Assembly (NCBI GenBank): GCA_965263485.1
Contig: CBDHHO010000004.1
Span: 1,178,001-1,242,000, forward strand
Source: Haliotispira sp965263485
GTDB taxonomy: Bacteria; Spirochaetota; Spirochaetia; SP-2023
DNA: 64,000 bases
Direction of reading: 5' to 3'
The translations under genes were made by a program, and so were the position numbers. Shown here in pieces: positions 1-8,306 of this stretch. The stretch's first letter is position 1. Every line of letters begins with the position of its first letter. The notes under the pieces are model-generated. The model did not search any database and had not been told where the DNA came from. It worked only from the letters and a program-made list of their open reading frames with translations.

Positions 1-276
1 CCAGTCAGGGACGGCGGCGGAGTTGCTGAGGATGAATTCGTATGTCCCGGCAGGTTTTGCGGTAACGGTGAGCAGGAATTCCCGCAGGCCGATGATCGTT
101 TTTTCAAAGCGGACCGTACGGGGCGCCCCGTCATTGCCCCCATTATCGCCCCCATTATTAGCCTTGGGCGGATCGCAGGCGACCAACAAAATCAGGAAGC
201 AGAAAAATAAAAGGATAAATGGGCGTAAAACCCCGGCAGAAAAATAATTTTCCCTGCTATATAGTTTTAATTTTTT
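1..276 (-). CDS. Lipoprotein, N-terminal part (locus 1; frame lacks its own ATG)
   Basis: Reading the minus strand, the frame is open from the heptamer tract to the window edge. It encodes a hydrophobic signal ending in the lipobox LLVAC, followed by a mature start CDPPKANNGG and a Gly/Asn/Asp-rich spacer, so an outer-membrane or surface lipoprotein is likely. No ATG, GTG or TTG occurs in this frame between the tract and the hydrophobic segment. The only plausible start is the ATG at 337, which is 1 nt out of phase with five repeat units. The signal closely matches the locus near 21.3 kb (LRPFILLF versus SRPFILLF; VACDPP in both). The C-terminal part lies outside the window, so the function of the mature domain is unknown. 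Confidence 0.6.
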
Positions 277-337
277 CGATGAGTGATGAGTGATGAGTGA
301 TGAGTGATGAGTGAATTTTACTGAACTTGTGTTCCAT
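257..337 (-). CDS. Leader ORF of lipoprotein locus 1 (MEHKFSK leader, frame OFF)
   Basis: A 26-codon ORF begins at the ATG at 337, preceded by AAAGGAG at a good ribosome-binding distance. It starts MEHKFSKIHSS, runs through the CACTCAT repeats and stops at a TAG after EKIKTI. Its first seven residues are identical to the leader near 21.2 kb and similar to those near 35.6 kb (MKHKFSR) and 59.4 kb (MKQRLSK). I infer that this is the true start of the downstream lipoprotein, shifted out of frame by the tract length: 115 nt separate the ATG from the CCA (Pro) codon of the signal, and 108 (4 units) or 129 (7 units) would be in frame. Confidence 0.55.
   Translation of the reverse strand: MEHKFSKIHSSLITHHSSLIEKIKTI
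279..313 (-). repeat. Heptanucleotide tract, 5 x CACTCAT
   Basis: Five perfect 7-bp units (ATGAGTG on the plus strand) lie inside the leader of locus 1. Seven is not a multiple of three, so each unit gained or lost shifts the frame by one. No frame through the unit contains a stop codon, so the tract reads as a repeating HSSLITH peptide whatever the entry frame. Confidence 0.95.
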
Positions 338-574
338 GGTGCAATACTCCTTTGGTATTATTATGCAAAATAATGCATAGGGGTGAGGTTCCGGCCAAGG
401 TCGGAATGGTTTTGATGAAAGATGAAATGGCATTATAAAATACCTTGTTCTCCTTGGAGAATATACACTTTTCTGGCGGAAGGCAAGGGAAATCGCAGGA
501 AAATCCCCAAAAATTGGCTTTTCTTGGGAGGCTGTTCTTGACAACTGGGCTGCCTGAGTGCCGCGAAATTTCTC
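338..574 (-). promoter_or_regulatory. Conserved upstream cassette of lipoprotein locus 1
   Basis: About 237 bp upstream of the leader ATG aligns closely by eye with the region upstream of the 21.2 kb leader. Shared landmarks in transcription order are a TTGCCT/TATTCT-like promoter with a 17-bp spacer, an 18-bp imperfect palindrome TTCCGACCTTGGCCGGAA, a TATGCA-loop-TGCATA inverted repeat, and the ribosome-binding site. The palindromes could be operator sites or hairpins in a 5' leader of roughly 110 nt. No regulator is identifiable from the sequence. Confidence 0.6.
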
Positions 575-802
575 CATAATAAGAGGCACGAAAGGCTCCA
601 ATGCGAGCTGCGCAGCATGGGAGAACGGGGGGAGGGCCGTGCGCAGCCAGGCCCGACCATCCTTTTTGCGAACTGGGCGAGCTGGCGCAGCATTGGGGAA
701 ACAGGTGCACCGAAGGCCTACTCCAAAGGCCCCACTTCCAAAACATTTGTCACTCCCGGGAGTCTATAACGAAGGAAAGCATGCCACTTTTACGGGATGA
801 TA
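575..802. other. Non-coding repeat remnants
   Basis: No credible gene. The stretch holds fragments shared with other intergenic gaps, such as GCAGCATGGGA and GGCCGTGCGCAGC, which recur near 19.1, 20.97 and 29.7 kb. A CACTCCCGGGAGTCTAT hairpin remnant resembles the copies near 25.68 and 58.53 kb. It separates lipoprotein locus 1 from the end of the clpP operon. Confidence 0.6.
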
Positions 803-1873
803 TTAGCGGTCCTGCACCTGCGCGCGCCAGGCATCCAGCTTAAGGCTGGTGGCCTCTGACTGTGCGGAACAGGGGGCTTGTTTTTGACAAGGGGGGTGCC
901 CGCGCAAACCCTGGCGCTGCTGCTCGCTGCGCAGCCAGAATGCCAGTTTGCCCAGCACGCTCTCGGGGCGCAGGCGGGCACTGGCCCAGAAGGCCAGCAG
1001 GGCCCACAGACCGCGGGCCAGAGACTGCTGCTGCTCTTTGCTACTGAGCCTGGGTCTGCGCAAGTGCCCAATTGCCCGAGCCGCATCATCGAGCCAGAGC
1101 TGCGGAGGGAACTGCTCTTCCTTGTTGCCCCGGTCCCCCCGGTCCCCCTGGAGACTCTCCGGGTCCCTTTGGTTTCCCCGGACTCTCCGGATCCCTTTGC
1201 CCCCGCCTCCCGCAGTTTTCGGGAAGCGGGGCTGCAGCGGAATTTCGGATGCGTCAGGAATGGGGGGAGGGTTTTGCTCCAGATAGCGCTCAAGTTCCGG
1301 GCGCTTCTGCGGTAAGCGGGCGTGCGTCTTGCCACTGAGCAAACTGTGGCCCTGTTCCTGCCAACGGAAAAAATAGCGCAGCAGCAGCCCCGGCAGAGCC
1401 GCGCTCTTGCCTGACCAGAATCTTGACTCCGGCAGCGCCTCAAGCTGCTGCTGAACATCCTGCAACTGCTCTTCGCCATACCACTCACAGCACAGAGCCG
1501 AGCTCTCGGAGGGCAAGTAGGCCTCGTAAAAACCATGGCCCTGTTCCAAGGCCAAAAGGGGCGGGCCGCCCCGGTAGGGCTGCAATTCCAGCAACTGGGG
1601 CTGAAGCAGCCACAATTTGCGCTCGCGGCGGCTGCGCTCTAGGCCCTCGCCGTTGCTCAGCGCGGCAATCGGCTTGTAGCGGAGCGAAGGCAAATCTCCT
1701 GTGCACAACTCCTGCGGAGACTCCCGGCGCTGTGCGAAACTGTGGTACGGCGCCAGCTGACTGATCACTTCGACCGTCCGGGCCAGTATCCCCAGCCGGA
1801 AAGCCTCTTCCGGTGTAACGCGGTAGATGATTACAGGGACAGGCTGTTCCGGACTCACGGGAATCATCATCAC
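803..1873 (-). CDS. Hypothetical protein in clpP operon
   Basis: 356 residues, start ATG at 1873 with GAGG seven bases upstream. I do not recognise the family. The protein is soluble-looking, with no signal peptide or membrane segment, and is rich in Leu, Gln, Arg and Glu. A Gly/Arg/Asp-rich low-complexity stretch around residues 215-250 matches a C/T-rich repetitive DNA stretch. The C-terminal third is helical (SSKEQQQSLARGLW). It lies 48 bp downstream of a 108-residue gene that itself overlaps clpP, so the three are probably co-transcribed. A role linked to ClpP is only suggested by position. Confidence 0.7.
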   Translation of the reverse strand: MMMIPVSPEQPVPVIIYRVTPEEAFRLGILARTVEVISQLAPYHSFAQRRESPQELCTGDLPSLRYKPIAALSNGEGLERSRRERKLWLLQPQLLELQPYRGGPPLLALEQGHGFYEAYLPSESSALCCEWYGEEQLQDVQQQLEALPESRFWSGKSAALPGLLLRYFFRWQEQGHSLLSGKTHARLPQKRPELERYLEQNPPPIPDASEIPLQPRFPKTAGGGGKGIRRVRGNQRDPESLQGDRGDRGNKEEQFPPQLWLDDAARAIGHLRRPRLSSKEQQQSLARGLWALLAFWASARLRPESVLGKLAFWLRSEQQRQGLRGHPPCQKQAPCSAQSEATSLKLDAWRAQVQDR

Positions 1874-1921
1874 AGGCCTCAGACGACTCGGCGGTATCTC
1901 AAATTAAAAGAGAAACGAGTA

Positions 1922-2248
1922 TCAAACGTAGAGGACGCCACTCAAATGGGTGGGAGCGGGGATATTGCCAAACAGACGCACCAAGTCTGCCACCGACTGC
2001 GGCTCAAACTGCGGCGCCTGTTCTGCGGCCCCCTGACCGAGTTGCTGCCGCAGAGCCGCGAGCACCTGTTCCATCTGCTCTTGGTCCTTGCGGTAGTACG
2101 CCAGACTGAAAGCCTGTTTGTAGAGCCCCTCCGAGAGGAAACGCGTCACATCGTAGCTTTTGTACTGCCGCGCTGCCCGCTTGTTCACCACGGCCTTGTT
2201 ATCGGAAAAACCGATGCAGGCGCAGTATTCATGTGCCCGCAGTTTCAT
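1922..2248 (-). CDS. Small conserved-looking hypothetical protein
   Basis: 108 residues beginning MKLRAHEYCACIGF. The ATG at 2248 overlaps the clpP stop codon (ATGA), which implies translational coupling. The N-terminal part looks like a short structured module (SDNKAVVNKRAARQYKSY). The middle (YKQAFSLAYYRKDQEQMEQ) resembles one TPR-like helix pair, which is weak evidence. No signal peptide. Product unrecognised. Confidence 0.7.
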   Translation of the reverse strand: MKLRAHEYCACIGFSDNKAVVNKRAARQYKSYDVTRFLSEGLYKQAFSLAYYRKDQEQMEQVLAALRQQLGQGAAEQAPQFEPQSVADLVRLFGNIPAPTHLSGVLYV

Positions 2249-2871
2249 TCCCGCCCGCCTGGCAACTGAGGAAGCTCGTCCATGCCACTGAGAATTCGAG
2301 AGACCAAGCCGTGCCTTCCGTACTGCAACGCCTCTTCCGCGCTCAGCCAGTAGTCCCGATCGGTATCCCGGGCCACCTCTTCCAATTTCTTACCGGTGGC
2401 CTCGGCAATGTGGTTATTGATGCGATCGCGCAGTTTCTCGACTTCCCGGGCATGGATTTCGATGGTCGAAGCCACGCCGCGGATACCGCTGAGCGGCTGG
2501 TGGATCATATAGTGCGAATTGGGCATGGCCAGCCGCCGCTCTTTGGGTGGCGCAATCAAAATCAAGGCCCCGGCACTGGCCACCAGACCCAGACCAATGG
2601 CATAGACCGGAGCATCGACAAAGCGGATCATGTCAAAAATGGCATAACCGGCATCGGCATCCCCGCCGGGGGAATCGATGTAGACCAGAATCGGCTTCGT
2701 GCCTGATTCATGGTTCAAGTAAAGCAACTGCTTGGCAACCCGCTCGGTCATTTCCTTGTTGACTTCCCCGGTCAACAAGATGCTGCGGGTCTTGAGCAGT
2801 ACGGATTTCAGCCCATCTTCCTCCGCTTTTTTTTCGCTTTTTTCTTTGCTTTTCTCATTAATCCAGGGCAT
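2245..2871 (-). CDS. clpP: ATP-dependent Clp protease proteolytic subunit
   Basis: 208 residues, the usual ClpP length. The catalytic triad is visible: Ser99 in GLVASAGAL, His124 in YMIHQPL and Asp173 in DTDRDYWLSAEEA. The IDSPGG motif lies at residues 65-70. ClpP assembles into a heptameric double ring and degrades substrates unfolded by ClpX or ClpA, neither of which is in the window. The N-terminus is Lys/Glu-rich (KSKEKSEKKAEEDG), longer and more charged than usual. The nucleophile context ASAGA rather than ASMGA marks a divergent ClpP type. First gene of a three-gene minus-strand operon; a TGAGGAG-type ribosome-binding site precedes the ATG. Confidence 0.93.
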   Translation of the reverse strand: MPWINEKSKEKSEKKAEEDGLKSVLLKTRSILLTGEVNKEMTERVAKQLLYLNHESGTKPILVYIDSPGGDADAGYAIFDMIRFVDAPVYAIGLGLVASAGALILIAPPKERRLAMPNSHYMIHQPLSGIRGVASTIEIHAREVEKLRDRINNHIAEATGKKLEEVARDTDRDYWLSAEEALQYGRHGLVSRILSGMDELPQLPGGRE

Positions 2872-3018
2872 ACAAACTCCTCAAGGGAACGCAAAACTCC
2901 GTTCGTAGCAGGGCTCGCTTGACGGGAGACTATTCAGAGCCTGAGGCTCTTACAGAATGGCGGATACAGAAGATAGCTATTTTTCGGAATGCTGGCAAGT
3001 TGATTCCAACAAGCAGAA

Positions 3019-3034
3019 GGGCACCTCTAAAAAT
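3019..3034. repeat. Element terminus supplying a stop codon
   Basis: GGGCACCTCTAAAAAT, one end of the interspersed element family. Read on the minus strand it gives TTT TAG, which is the last codon and stop of the exported protein gene that follows. No opposite terminus is obvious in the 140 bp toward clpP. Confidence 0.7.
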
Positions 3035-3995
3035 CGTAGATGCGCTGGCTGATCCAGCCTTGCACCGAACTCATCCGGCGGTTGAACGAATTGCCCAGAT
3101 CCAGCGGAATGCCGAGCACCTGAGTGCGGTCATTATGAACCTGACTCAGGGCATAGATCACCGGCTTCCGGTCCTCTGCTTTGACTCTGGGAACACCTTG
3201 GGGCAGGATGACAATCTCGTGGCGCAGCTTGTGCGCTTCAAGGGCCTTAAAGAGAAAGATAAACTGCACATAAACCGGCGTAATATTTTGCATGGTCATG
3301 CGCAGCGAATCATCTGCTCCCAGGCGGATCGTCACATCGTACCAGGCGGGCGCAAAGCGATTGTCGTCCTGACGGATAATCAGGCGTACCGGCTCTTCGG
3401 GCAAGCTTTCAAACTGTGGCGGAGCCAGCTTCTTGCGCCTCCTGGCTTTTTCGACAATGGAGCACGAAGTGATATAGGTCGTCATTTTCTGCTCCCGCGT
3501 GGAAAAGTACTCTATGCCGGTCATACTCTCCATCTGCAGCAGACGATTGAGGATGTACAGTGTATCCGCTTGGGCCGGGAAATCTTCCATTTCGAAGAAC
3601 AGCTCAACAAAATCATTGGCCGCATAGCTTCTGAAATCTTCCATCAGCTCCTGCTTGTGACTGAACTCCGGCATCAACTGCGGCAGCATCTGCTCAGCGA
3701 CCCGCCGTTTTTCGATGCGCACCTCTTCACCTTCGATGCGGAAAGTTTCGTAATAGTCATGGCCCCGGCGGAACAGGTTTTTGTACCGGTACCTGCGCCC
3801 TTCTTTGCCTTGCACCAGAGGTTCAATCCGGAGCTCAAAAGGCTGCTCACTCAGCATCTGCGGCCCTTCGGCACTCAGGCTCCGCCAGATGCCCGAAAGC
3901 GCGGCGCAGACCAGCAGCAGCACCCGCAAAAGCAAAACAGAAGCCCGGCACCCTGACGGCCGGAAAAAATTTACATCAGCAGCATTCATATTCAT
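3027..3995 (-). CDS. Exported hypothetical protein, spirochaete type
   Basis: About 322 residues if started at the ATG at 3995 (MNMNAADV), which has AAGGGA seven bases upstream. A longer reading from 4022 begins inside an element terminus (GGGCACCTCTATAAAG) and is less likely. Residues about 15-45 are a strongly hydrophobic signal (ASVLLLRVLLLVCAALSG), so the protein is exported. The mature part is mixed alpha/beta with no motif I can name; tracts such as GIEYFSTREQKMTTYITS suggest a structured periplasmic domain. It resembles unnamed spirochaete exported proteins, but I cannot name a family with confidence. The stop codon derives from an element terminus. Confidence 0.7.
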   Translation of the reverse strand: MNMNAADVNFFRPSGCRASVLLLRVLLLVCAALSGIWRSLSAEGPQMLSEQPFELRIEPLVQGKEGRRYRYKNLFRRGHDYYETFRIEGEEVRIEKRRVAEQMLPQLMPEFSHKQELMEDFRSYAANDFVELFFEMEDFPAQADTLYILNRLLQMESMTGIEYFSTREQKMTTYITSCSIVEKARRRKKLAPPQFESLPEEPVRLIIRQDDNRFAPAWYDVTIRLGADDSLRMTMQNITPVYVQFIFLFKALEAHKLRHEIVILPQGVPRVKAEDRKPVIYALSQVHNDRTQVLGIPLDLGNSFNRRMSSVQGWISQRIYDF

Positions 3996-4239
3996 CAACG
4001 TTCCCTTTATAGAGGTGCCCATAAGAAAGTCCAGCGTTCAGAGTCACATCACAGGGAGCAAGGGCCAGCATCATAGCAATATGCTGCCAAAAGGGCAGTA
4101 TCGGCACAGCAAAAAAATGGAGAACCCGCCAGATCGCAAACAGAATGTGAACGCCCTCACCATCAAAAAAACAGAGAGAAGGCTGCGACACCTTTTCCCT
4201 CCCTCCTTTGAATTGCCGACAACCGGGGATCCGGCTACA

Positions 4240-4764
4240 ATGCTGACTATGTCTGCCCAAAGTCCCGAGTCCGCAAAATGCCCGCATCGGAGGCAAGTCC
4301 GTGGCCTGCTGCTGCTGCTCAGCAGTGCCCTGCTGTTGCAACGCAGTGAGGCTCAGAGCACTGAGAATACCGATTACAGCTTCCGTATCGCCCTGCCGCC
4401 CCTCGCGGACCAGAACAACGGCCTGAGCCTGCCCGAACTGCCGATTTACGACCGCGACAATCGCTATTTGGAGCTGCGCGACAGCTCCCGCGACTGGTAC
4501 GATGCCAATATCCTCAACGAGGAACAGCAAAATCGGAGCAGCAGCAACCTGACCTTCAGCCATTTGGGTCAGTCGCCGCAAGTTCCTGCCGGTGGTGCCC
4601 CAGGCAATCTGCAGGAAGACCCCACGCTGAGCCCCTCCAGCAATATCCGACTTGAACGCGAGTCATCCCTGTTGTTGGACGCCGACAAGCGCATTCAGCC
4701 CGAGCTCCGGCCCGAAGACGTGTTGCTCGATGAATCCTTGGCACCGATCCCGCCCCTCCCATAA
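4240..4764 (+). CDS. Exported hypothetical protein upstream of exbB
   Basis: 174 residues from ATG 4240 or 171 from ATG 4249. The N-terminus is a signal peptide (RRQVRGLLLLLSSALLLQRSEAQ). The mature part is polar, rich in Ser, Leu, Asp and Glu, and mostly unstructured-looking, ending in LAPIPPLP. The open frame extends much further upstream, but that part is antisense to the neighbouring minus-strand gene and carries no signal. A TACAAT box overlaps the first ATG. Function unknown; the position suggests a periplasmic partner of the ExbB-TonB block. Confidence 0.6.
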   Translation: MLTMSAQSPESAKCPHRRQVRGLLLLLSSALLLQRSEAQSTENTDYSFRIALPPLADQNNGLSLPELPIYDRDNRYLELRDSSRDWYDANILNEEQQNRSSSNLTFSHLGQSPQVPAGGAPGNLQEDPTLSPSSNIRLERESSLLLDADKRIQPELRPEDVLLDESLAPIPPLP

Positions 4765-4903
4765 AGGACTTGAGAAGCGGCATGGTTTGAAGTATGCGAG
4801 TCGGTGCCGCCTCTTCTGCCCCCGATGATTTTTCAGCGGTTTTGATTGACCCTTCATTTCTCAGTCGTCTGATTTTAGACACAGGACTTTTACCCGACCG
4901 CTT

Positions 4904-5989
4904 ATGAGCCCTCAAGCCTTTCCCGGCAGTAACCTTGACAATCTGCAATTCTGGTTGCTCAACGCGCCCTTTTTCATTTTGCTGCTGCTGCTCTCCATCT
5001 GTTCCGTCAGCCTGATAGTCGAAAAACTGTTGTTGCTGCGCCGCTGGCGCTGCCACAACAGACAGCTGCCAAAGAGGATCCGTTGCTTGCTCAAAGAGGC
5101 CAACATGGAGCAGCTGGCACAGCTGCTCCATCTCGAGCGCGGCCCTGAGGCGACCTTGCTGCGCCAGAGTTTCCACTTTATCCGGCACGAACTCGAGGCT
5201 CGCAGGGTAGGGGACAGTTCTACTCGTCACAACGCCCCGGCCGCCTTGGATATTGAAAACAGTCCCCTGGCCCGGCTGGACGGGTCGGGATCGCTCACAA
5301 CAGGCAGTCAAAGCAGACAGCAGAACCAGATCGGCCGCCTGGAACACTGGATTGAGTCCTGCATCGCAGAGCTCGGCTTGCGCTTGGAAAAGCACTGCAA
5401 TCTGTTCCACCTGATTGCCAATGTGGCCACCCTGCTGGGCCTGCTGGGCACCGTGACCGGTATGATCTACGCCTTCGGAAACGGTGCCTTGGGGCAAAGC
5501 AGCCAGCTGGCTCAGGGCATTTCCCAAGCCCTGGTGACCACGGCCGGCGGCCTGATCGTGGCGATTCCGGCCATCGTCAGCCAGCAACTGTTCCTCAACA
5601 CTGCGGCCCTGCGCGTCTCTGCTTTGGAGCAACTGGGGCACGAGATTCTCTCTTTCCAGCACCGGCGTCTGGGGAACGTACCGTATGTCTCCCGTCCCCT
5701 GCCGGCTGAGGAGGCGAAAGATCAGAGCCTGCCCGGCAATGCCCGCGACCTGGCCAAACTGCGCGCCACCCCGCAGCAAACCGCCCTGCATCGGCAGAGC
5801 AGCGGAGCTCCTCCGGCTTCGGGGCCTCCCCCCCGGCAAACCGCCGGTTTGAGTGCCGGTGATCAGCAAGACTTCACCAGGCGGCTGGCCGAACTGCGAG
5901 AGCGCCGCTCCCGGCTTTACGGCAGTACCACTTCGGCGCAGGCCGCTGCTTCGGCAGTTCCAGCGGAGAAAGACCGTGCGCCGGATTAG
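4904..5989 (+). CDS. exbB: ExbB/TolQ-family proton channel protein
   Basis: 361 residues. One transmembrane helix near residues 17-45 (FFILLLLLSICSVSLIVEKL) is followed by a long cytoplasmic segment. Two helices then carry the family signature: LHLIANVATLLGLLGTVTGMI-like (residues about 178-200) and ISQALVTTAGGLIVAIPAIV-like (about 213-235). ExbB and ExbD form the proton-motive-force motor that energises TonB or Tol complexes across the envelope. The protein is longer than typical ExbB because of a Pro/Ser-rich C-terminal tail and an inserted variable stretch around residues 100-140. It overlaps exbD by 14 nt. Confidence 0.88.
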   Translation: MSPQAFPGSNLDNLQFWLLNAPFFILLLLLSICSVSLIVEKLLLLRRWRCHNRQLPKRIRCLLKEANMEQLAQLLHLERGPEATLLRQSFHFIRHELEARRVGDSSTRHNAPAALDIENSPLARLDGSGSLTTGSQSRQQNQIGRLEHWIESCIAELGLRLEKHCNLFHLIANVATLLGLLGTVTGMIYAFGNGALGQSSQLAQGISQALVTTAGGLIVAIPAIVSQQLFLNTAALRVSALEQLGHEILSFQHRRLGNVPYVSRPLPAEEAKDQSLPGNARDLAKLRATPQQTALHRQSSGAPPASGPPPRQTAGLSAGDQQDFTRRLAELRERRSRLYGSTTSAQAAASAVPAEKDRAPD

Positions 5990-6539
5990 ACTTTCAGCTC
6001 GGCGAAGCCTGCTGGGCAGCTTGCTCGATCGCGGACCGATGCTGACCCCGCTGATCGACATTATGTTTCTGGTGCTGATCTTCTTTATGGTCAACAACAG
6101 CCCGGCCCAACGCAGTCTGGGTGTCCAGCCTCCCCATATGCCCAGCGCGCCTCTGCAAGAGCCCGCAACTGAACGCCCGGGGACCATCCTGCTGCTGGCC
6201 GTCCGTCCCGACTTCAGCTATAGCATCCAACTGAGAAGTGCCGAGAGCGGCTCGGAGTCCGGCGGGGCAATGCGCGTCCTAGGCGAATGGCACAGTGCCC
6301 GCCCCGATCAGGGAGAACCAGACTCCCCGCAGAGCCGACTGCGACAACTGGAACAGCTGCTGGACCAGCTGCGCAGCGAACTGAGCAAAAGCAGTCCGCC
6401 GCGCCGCATCAGGCTGCGTGCTGATCGCAGCCTGGACTATGGCAGCGTCATCGCCATTTCGGACCTGCTTTATCGCTGGCAGCTGCCGCTGGACCTCGAT
6501 GTCAGCGAAACCGATCCGAATGGTTCTACTGCGAACTGA
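5976..6539 (+). CDS. exbD: ExbD/TolR-family protein
   Basis: 187 residues from the GTG at 5976, which overlaps the exbB end and is preceded by GGAGAAAGA. The open frame extends upstream to 5853, but that part lies inside exbB. The start shows the family hallmark: a basic N-terminus, then GPMLTPLIDIMFLVLIFFMV, a single transmembrane helix whose conserved Asp (LTPLIDIMF) is the proton carrier. The C-terminal periplasmic domain ends in LRADRSLDYGSVIAISDLL, as in ExbD/TolR. It acts with ExbB in the inner membrane. Confidence 0.88.
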   Translation: MRRIRLSARRSLLGSLLDRGPMLTPLIDIMFLVLIFFMVNNSPAQRSLGVQPPHMPSAPLQEPATERPGTILLLAVRPDFSYSIQLRSAESGSESGGAMRVLGEWHSARPDQGEPDSPQSRLRQLEQLLDQLRSELSKSSPPRRIRLRADRSLDYGSVIAISDLLYRWQLPLDLDVSETDPNGSTAN

Positions 6540-6614
6540 GAGATCTTCCTTCACAGAAAACCGGGAAACGAATACATTCTGCTCCAAGTACATTCTGCTC
6601 CAAGGAGTCTTCAT

Positions 6615-8306
6615 TTGCATCCCCAAATCTTCACCGCCGTCAGCTTGGCCCACTTGGGGCTCATCGCCCTGCTGCTCGCCCTGCAACTGGAGACGCAGTC
6701 CCTCCCGAGCGCTTCGCCTTTGCAGCAATTGCTCGAACAGCTGCGTACCGAGGCCAGAATCTCCGACAGCCGGGCGGAACACAGTGAGCCTTCGGCCGGG
6801 ACACAGCCGCTCAGAGCGGCCAGTCCCCCAGCTCCATCGACTCAGGTGACAGCCCAAACAACGGCCCAAGCAGAGGAAGCCCGAAGAGCAAATAGCCCCC
6901 GCAGTATCGAAGTTCGCTTCTGGCGCCGCGCGGCGCAAACGACAGCGCAAAACACCCGAACAGGCGGCGAGGCCACATTTGTCCAGCCAGCACCGCCAGC
7001 TTCCATGGAACAGCTGGCAGTCGGCAATACCCACTCCCTTCGGCGCAGCCAGGAGCAAAACGCCACTTTGCCCGTGACCTCAGCCGAGCCTGTTGTGGAT
7101 GCTCCCAGGCCCGCCGAAACAAGTCCCACACCTGCTAAGCGTGCTAAGCGGACTGCAGAAAGTGCCGCAGAGAAGGCCCAAGATGACCAGATCACAACGG
7201 GTACCCTGCCGCCCGACTCCTTTCCACAACCTCTCCTCACCGGGGAACAGGACGATCAGGTTCTGCCCACTGCCACAACGACCAGCACGCCAGAGTTTGC
7301 GCTCCCCCATCGCGAGGCGGCCGGCAATGAGTCCGAACCCCTGCTGCTTGCTTCCCCGCTCGCTTCCCCGGCACTTCCCCCCGCAGTACTCCCCGCGACA
7401 ACGCCTCCGGTACTGCCGCAGCAAGCACCAGAGCAAGCTGCCGCATCCGAAACAGGATCTGAAGCAGCAGCACCCGATGCACCAGAGCAAACACAGCAGC
7501 AGGCACAACTCCCCCGCAGTGCGCCCAAACTTGCGGACAGGGCTACGGGCAGCAGCATTCTCAATGCCGTTGCTGCGGGCAGCTCCGGCACTCAGGAGAT
7601 GGCAGATGCTGTGAGCGTCCTCCTGCCACCCGGAGTCCAGTCCCCTTCAGTGCCTTTGCAAAATGGTCGTGAGCTGAACTGGAGCTTCGACTGGCAAGGC
7701 CGAAGTCAACGCCGCTTGCGCTGGCTGCCCAGCCTGCAGTTCCCGGCCCGGATGCTCAAAGGTCTGGAAGAACAAAGCATCGAAATCATCTTCCAGATCG
7801 ATGCTGAGGGCAACGTGGTCAGTGCCAGTTTTGCCGGGCCCCAGCTCAAGGCCTACAACTGGCAGATCAACTCACTGCTGCTCGAAAAAGTCGGTCGGTT
7901 TTTGTTTGAACCCTCTGCCCACTCTGCTGCGTCTTCCTGGCTGCACAAGGGCAAAATGCACTTTCGCTTCAGCCGGGCCCGCAGCATTCCTTTGCCCGGT
8001 GCCGCCTCCCATCCCTCTGCCGGTTCGGTCTCAGCTCAGGCACTGCCTCCCCTCTCCGGCTCGTCTGCCAGCCGCCCGGCAAAGCCTCCCGGTGAAATCG
8101 CCGGAGGGACCACGGAACAACTGCCCCGCAGCGATTCCGTTCCTCCCGCTGCTCTCCCGGGCAGCAATCCTTCGGCGCAGGAGGAGACCAAGATGAGTCA
8201 GGCTGGAGAACAGAGGGGGGCGGCTGGGCAGAGCAACGAGCAAAACAGCCCCCCCGCAACTACCGACACGGGCGATGAACATGGCAGCGGAAGGGGTGCG
8301 CAATAG
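6615..8306 (+). CDS. TonB-like energy transducer with long Pro/Ala-rich linker
   Basis: 563 residues from the TTG at 6615, preceded by AAGGAG at eight bases. One N-terminal transmembrane anchor (residues about 5-26). Residues about 30-360 are low-complexity, rich in Pro, Ala, Thr and Gln, as expected for a linker crossing the periplasm. The C-terminal domain (about 375-455) has a TonB-like beta pattern with SIEIIFQIDAEGNVVSASF, followed by a further disordered tail of about 90 residues. The tail beyond the domain is unusual. With exbB and exbD upstream, an energy-transducing role is likely. Assignment to TonB or TolA is by architecture rather than strong sequence identity. Confidence 0.7.
   Translation: MHPQIFTAVSLAHLGLIALLLALQLETQSLPSASPLQQLLEQLRTEARISDSRAEHSEPSAGTQPLRAASPPAPSTQVTAQTTAQAEEARRANSPRSIEVRFWRRAAQTTAQNTRTGGEATFVQPAPPASMEQLAVGNTHSLRRSQEQNATLPVTSAEPVVDAPRPAETSPTPAKRAKRTAESAAEKAQDDQITTGTLPPDSFPQPLLTGEQDDQVLPTATTTSTPEFALPHREAAGNESEPLLLASPLASPALPPAVLPATTPPVLPQQAPEQAAASETGSEAAAPDAPEQTQQQAQLPRSAPKLADRATGSSILNAVAAGSSGTQEMADAVSVLLPPGVQSPSVPLQNGRELNWSFDWQGRSQRRLRWLPSLQFPARMLKGLEEQSIEIIFQIDAEGNVVSASFAGPQLKAYNWQINSLLLEKVGRFLFEPSAHSAASSWLHKGKMHFRFSRARSIPLPGAASHPSAGSVSAQALPPLSGSSASRPAKPPGEIAGGTTEQLPRSDSVPPAALPGSNPSAQEETKMSQAGEQRGAAGQSNEQNSPPATTDTGDEHGSGRGAQ

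Noticed and set aside
257..337. Programmed ribosomal frameshifting at the A6 run after the tract (CGAAAAAATTAAAA)
   Set aside because: Loci 1 and 2 would need shifts of opposite sign, and locus 4 lacks the A-run. Tract copy-number change explains all loci more simply.
2919..3956. 345-codon plus-strand ORF opposite the exported protein at 3027
   Set aside because: No ribosome-binding site or signal; the minus-strand reading has a signal peptide and a good start.
4556..6187. 543-codon minus-strand ORF opposite exbB
   Set aside because: Antisense shadow of exbB/exbD in GC-rich sequence; composition is Gln/Gly/Arg-rich and shows no family motif, while the plus strand has clear ExbB and ExbD motifs.
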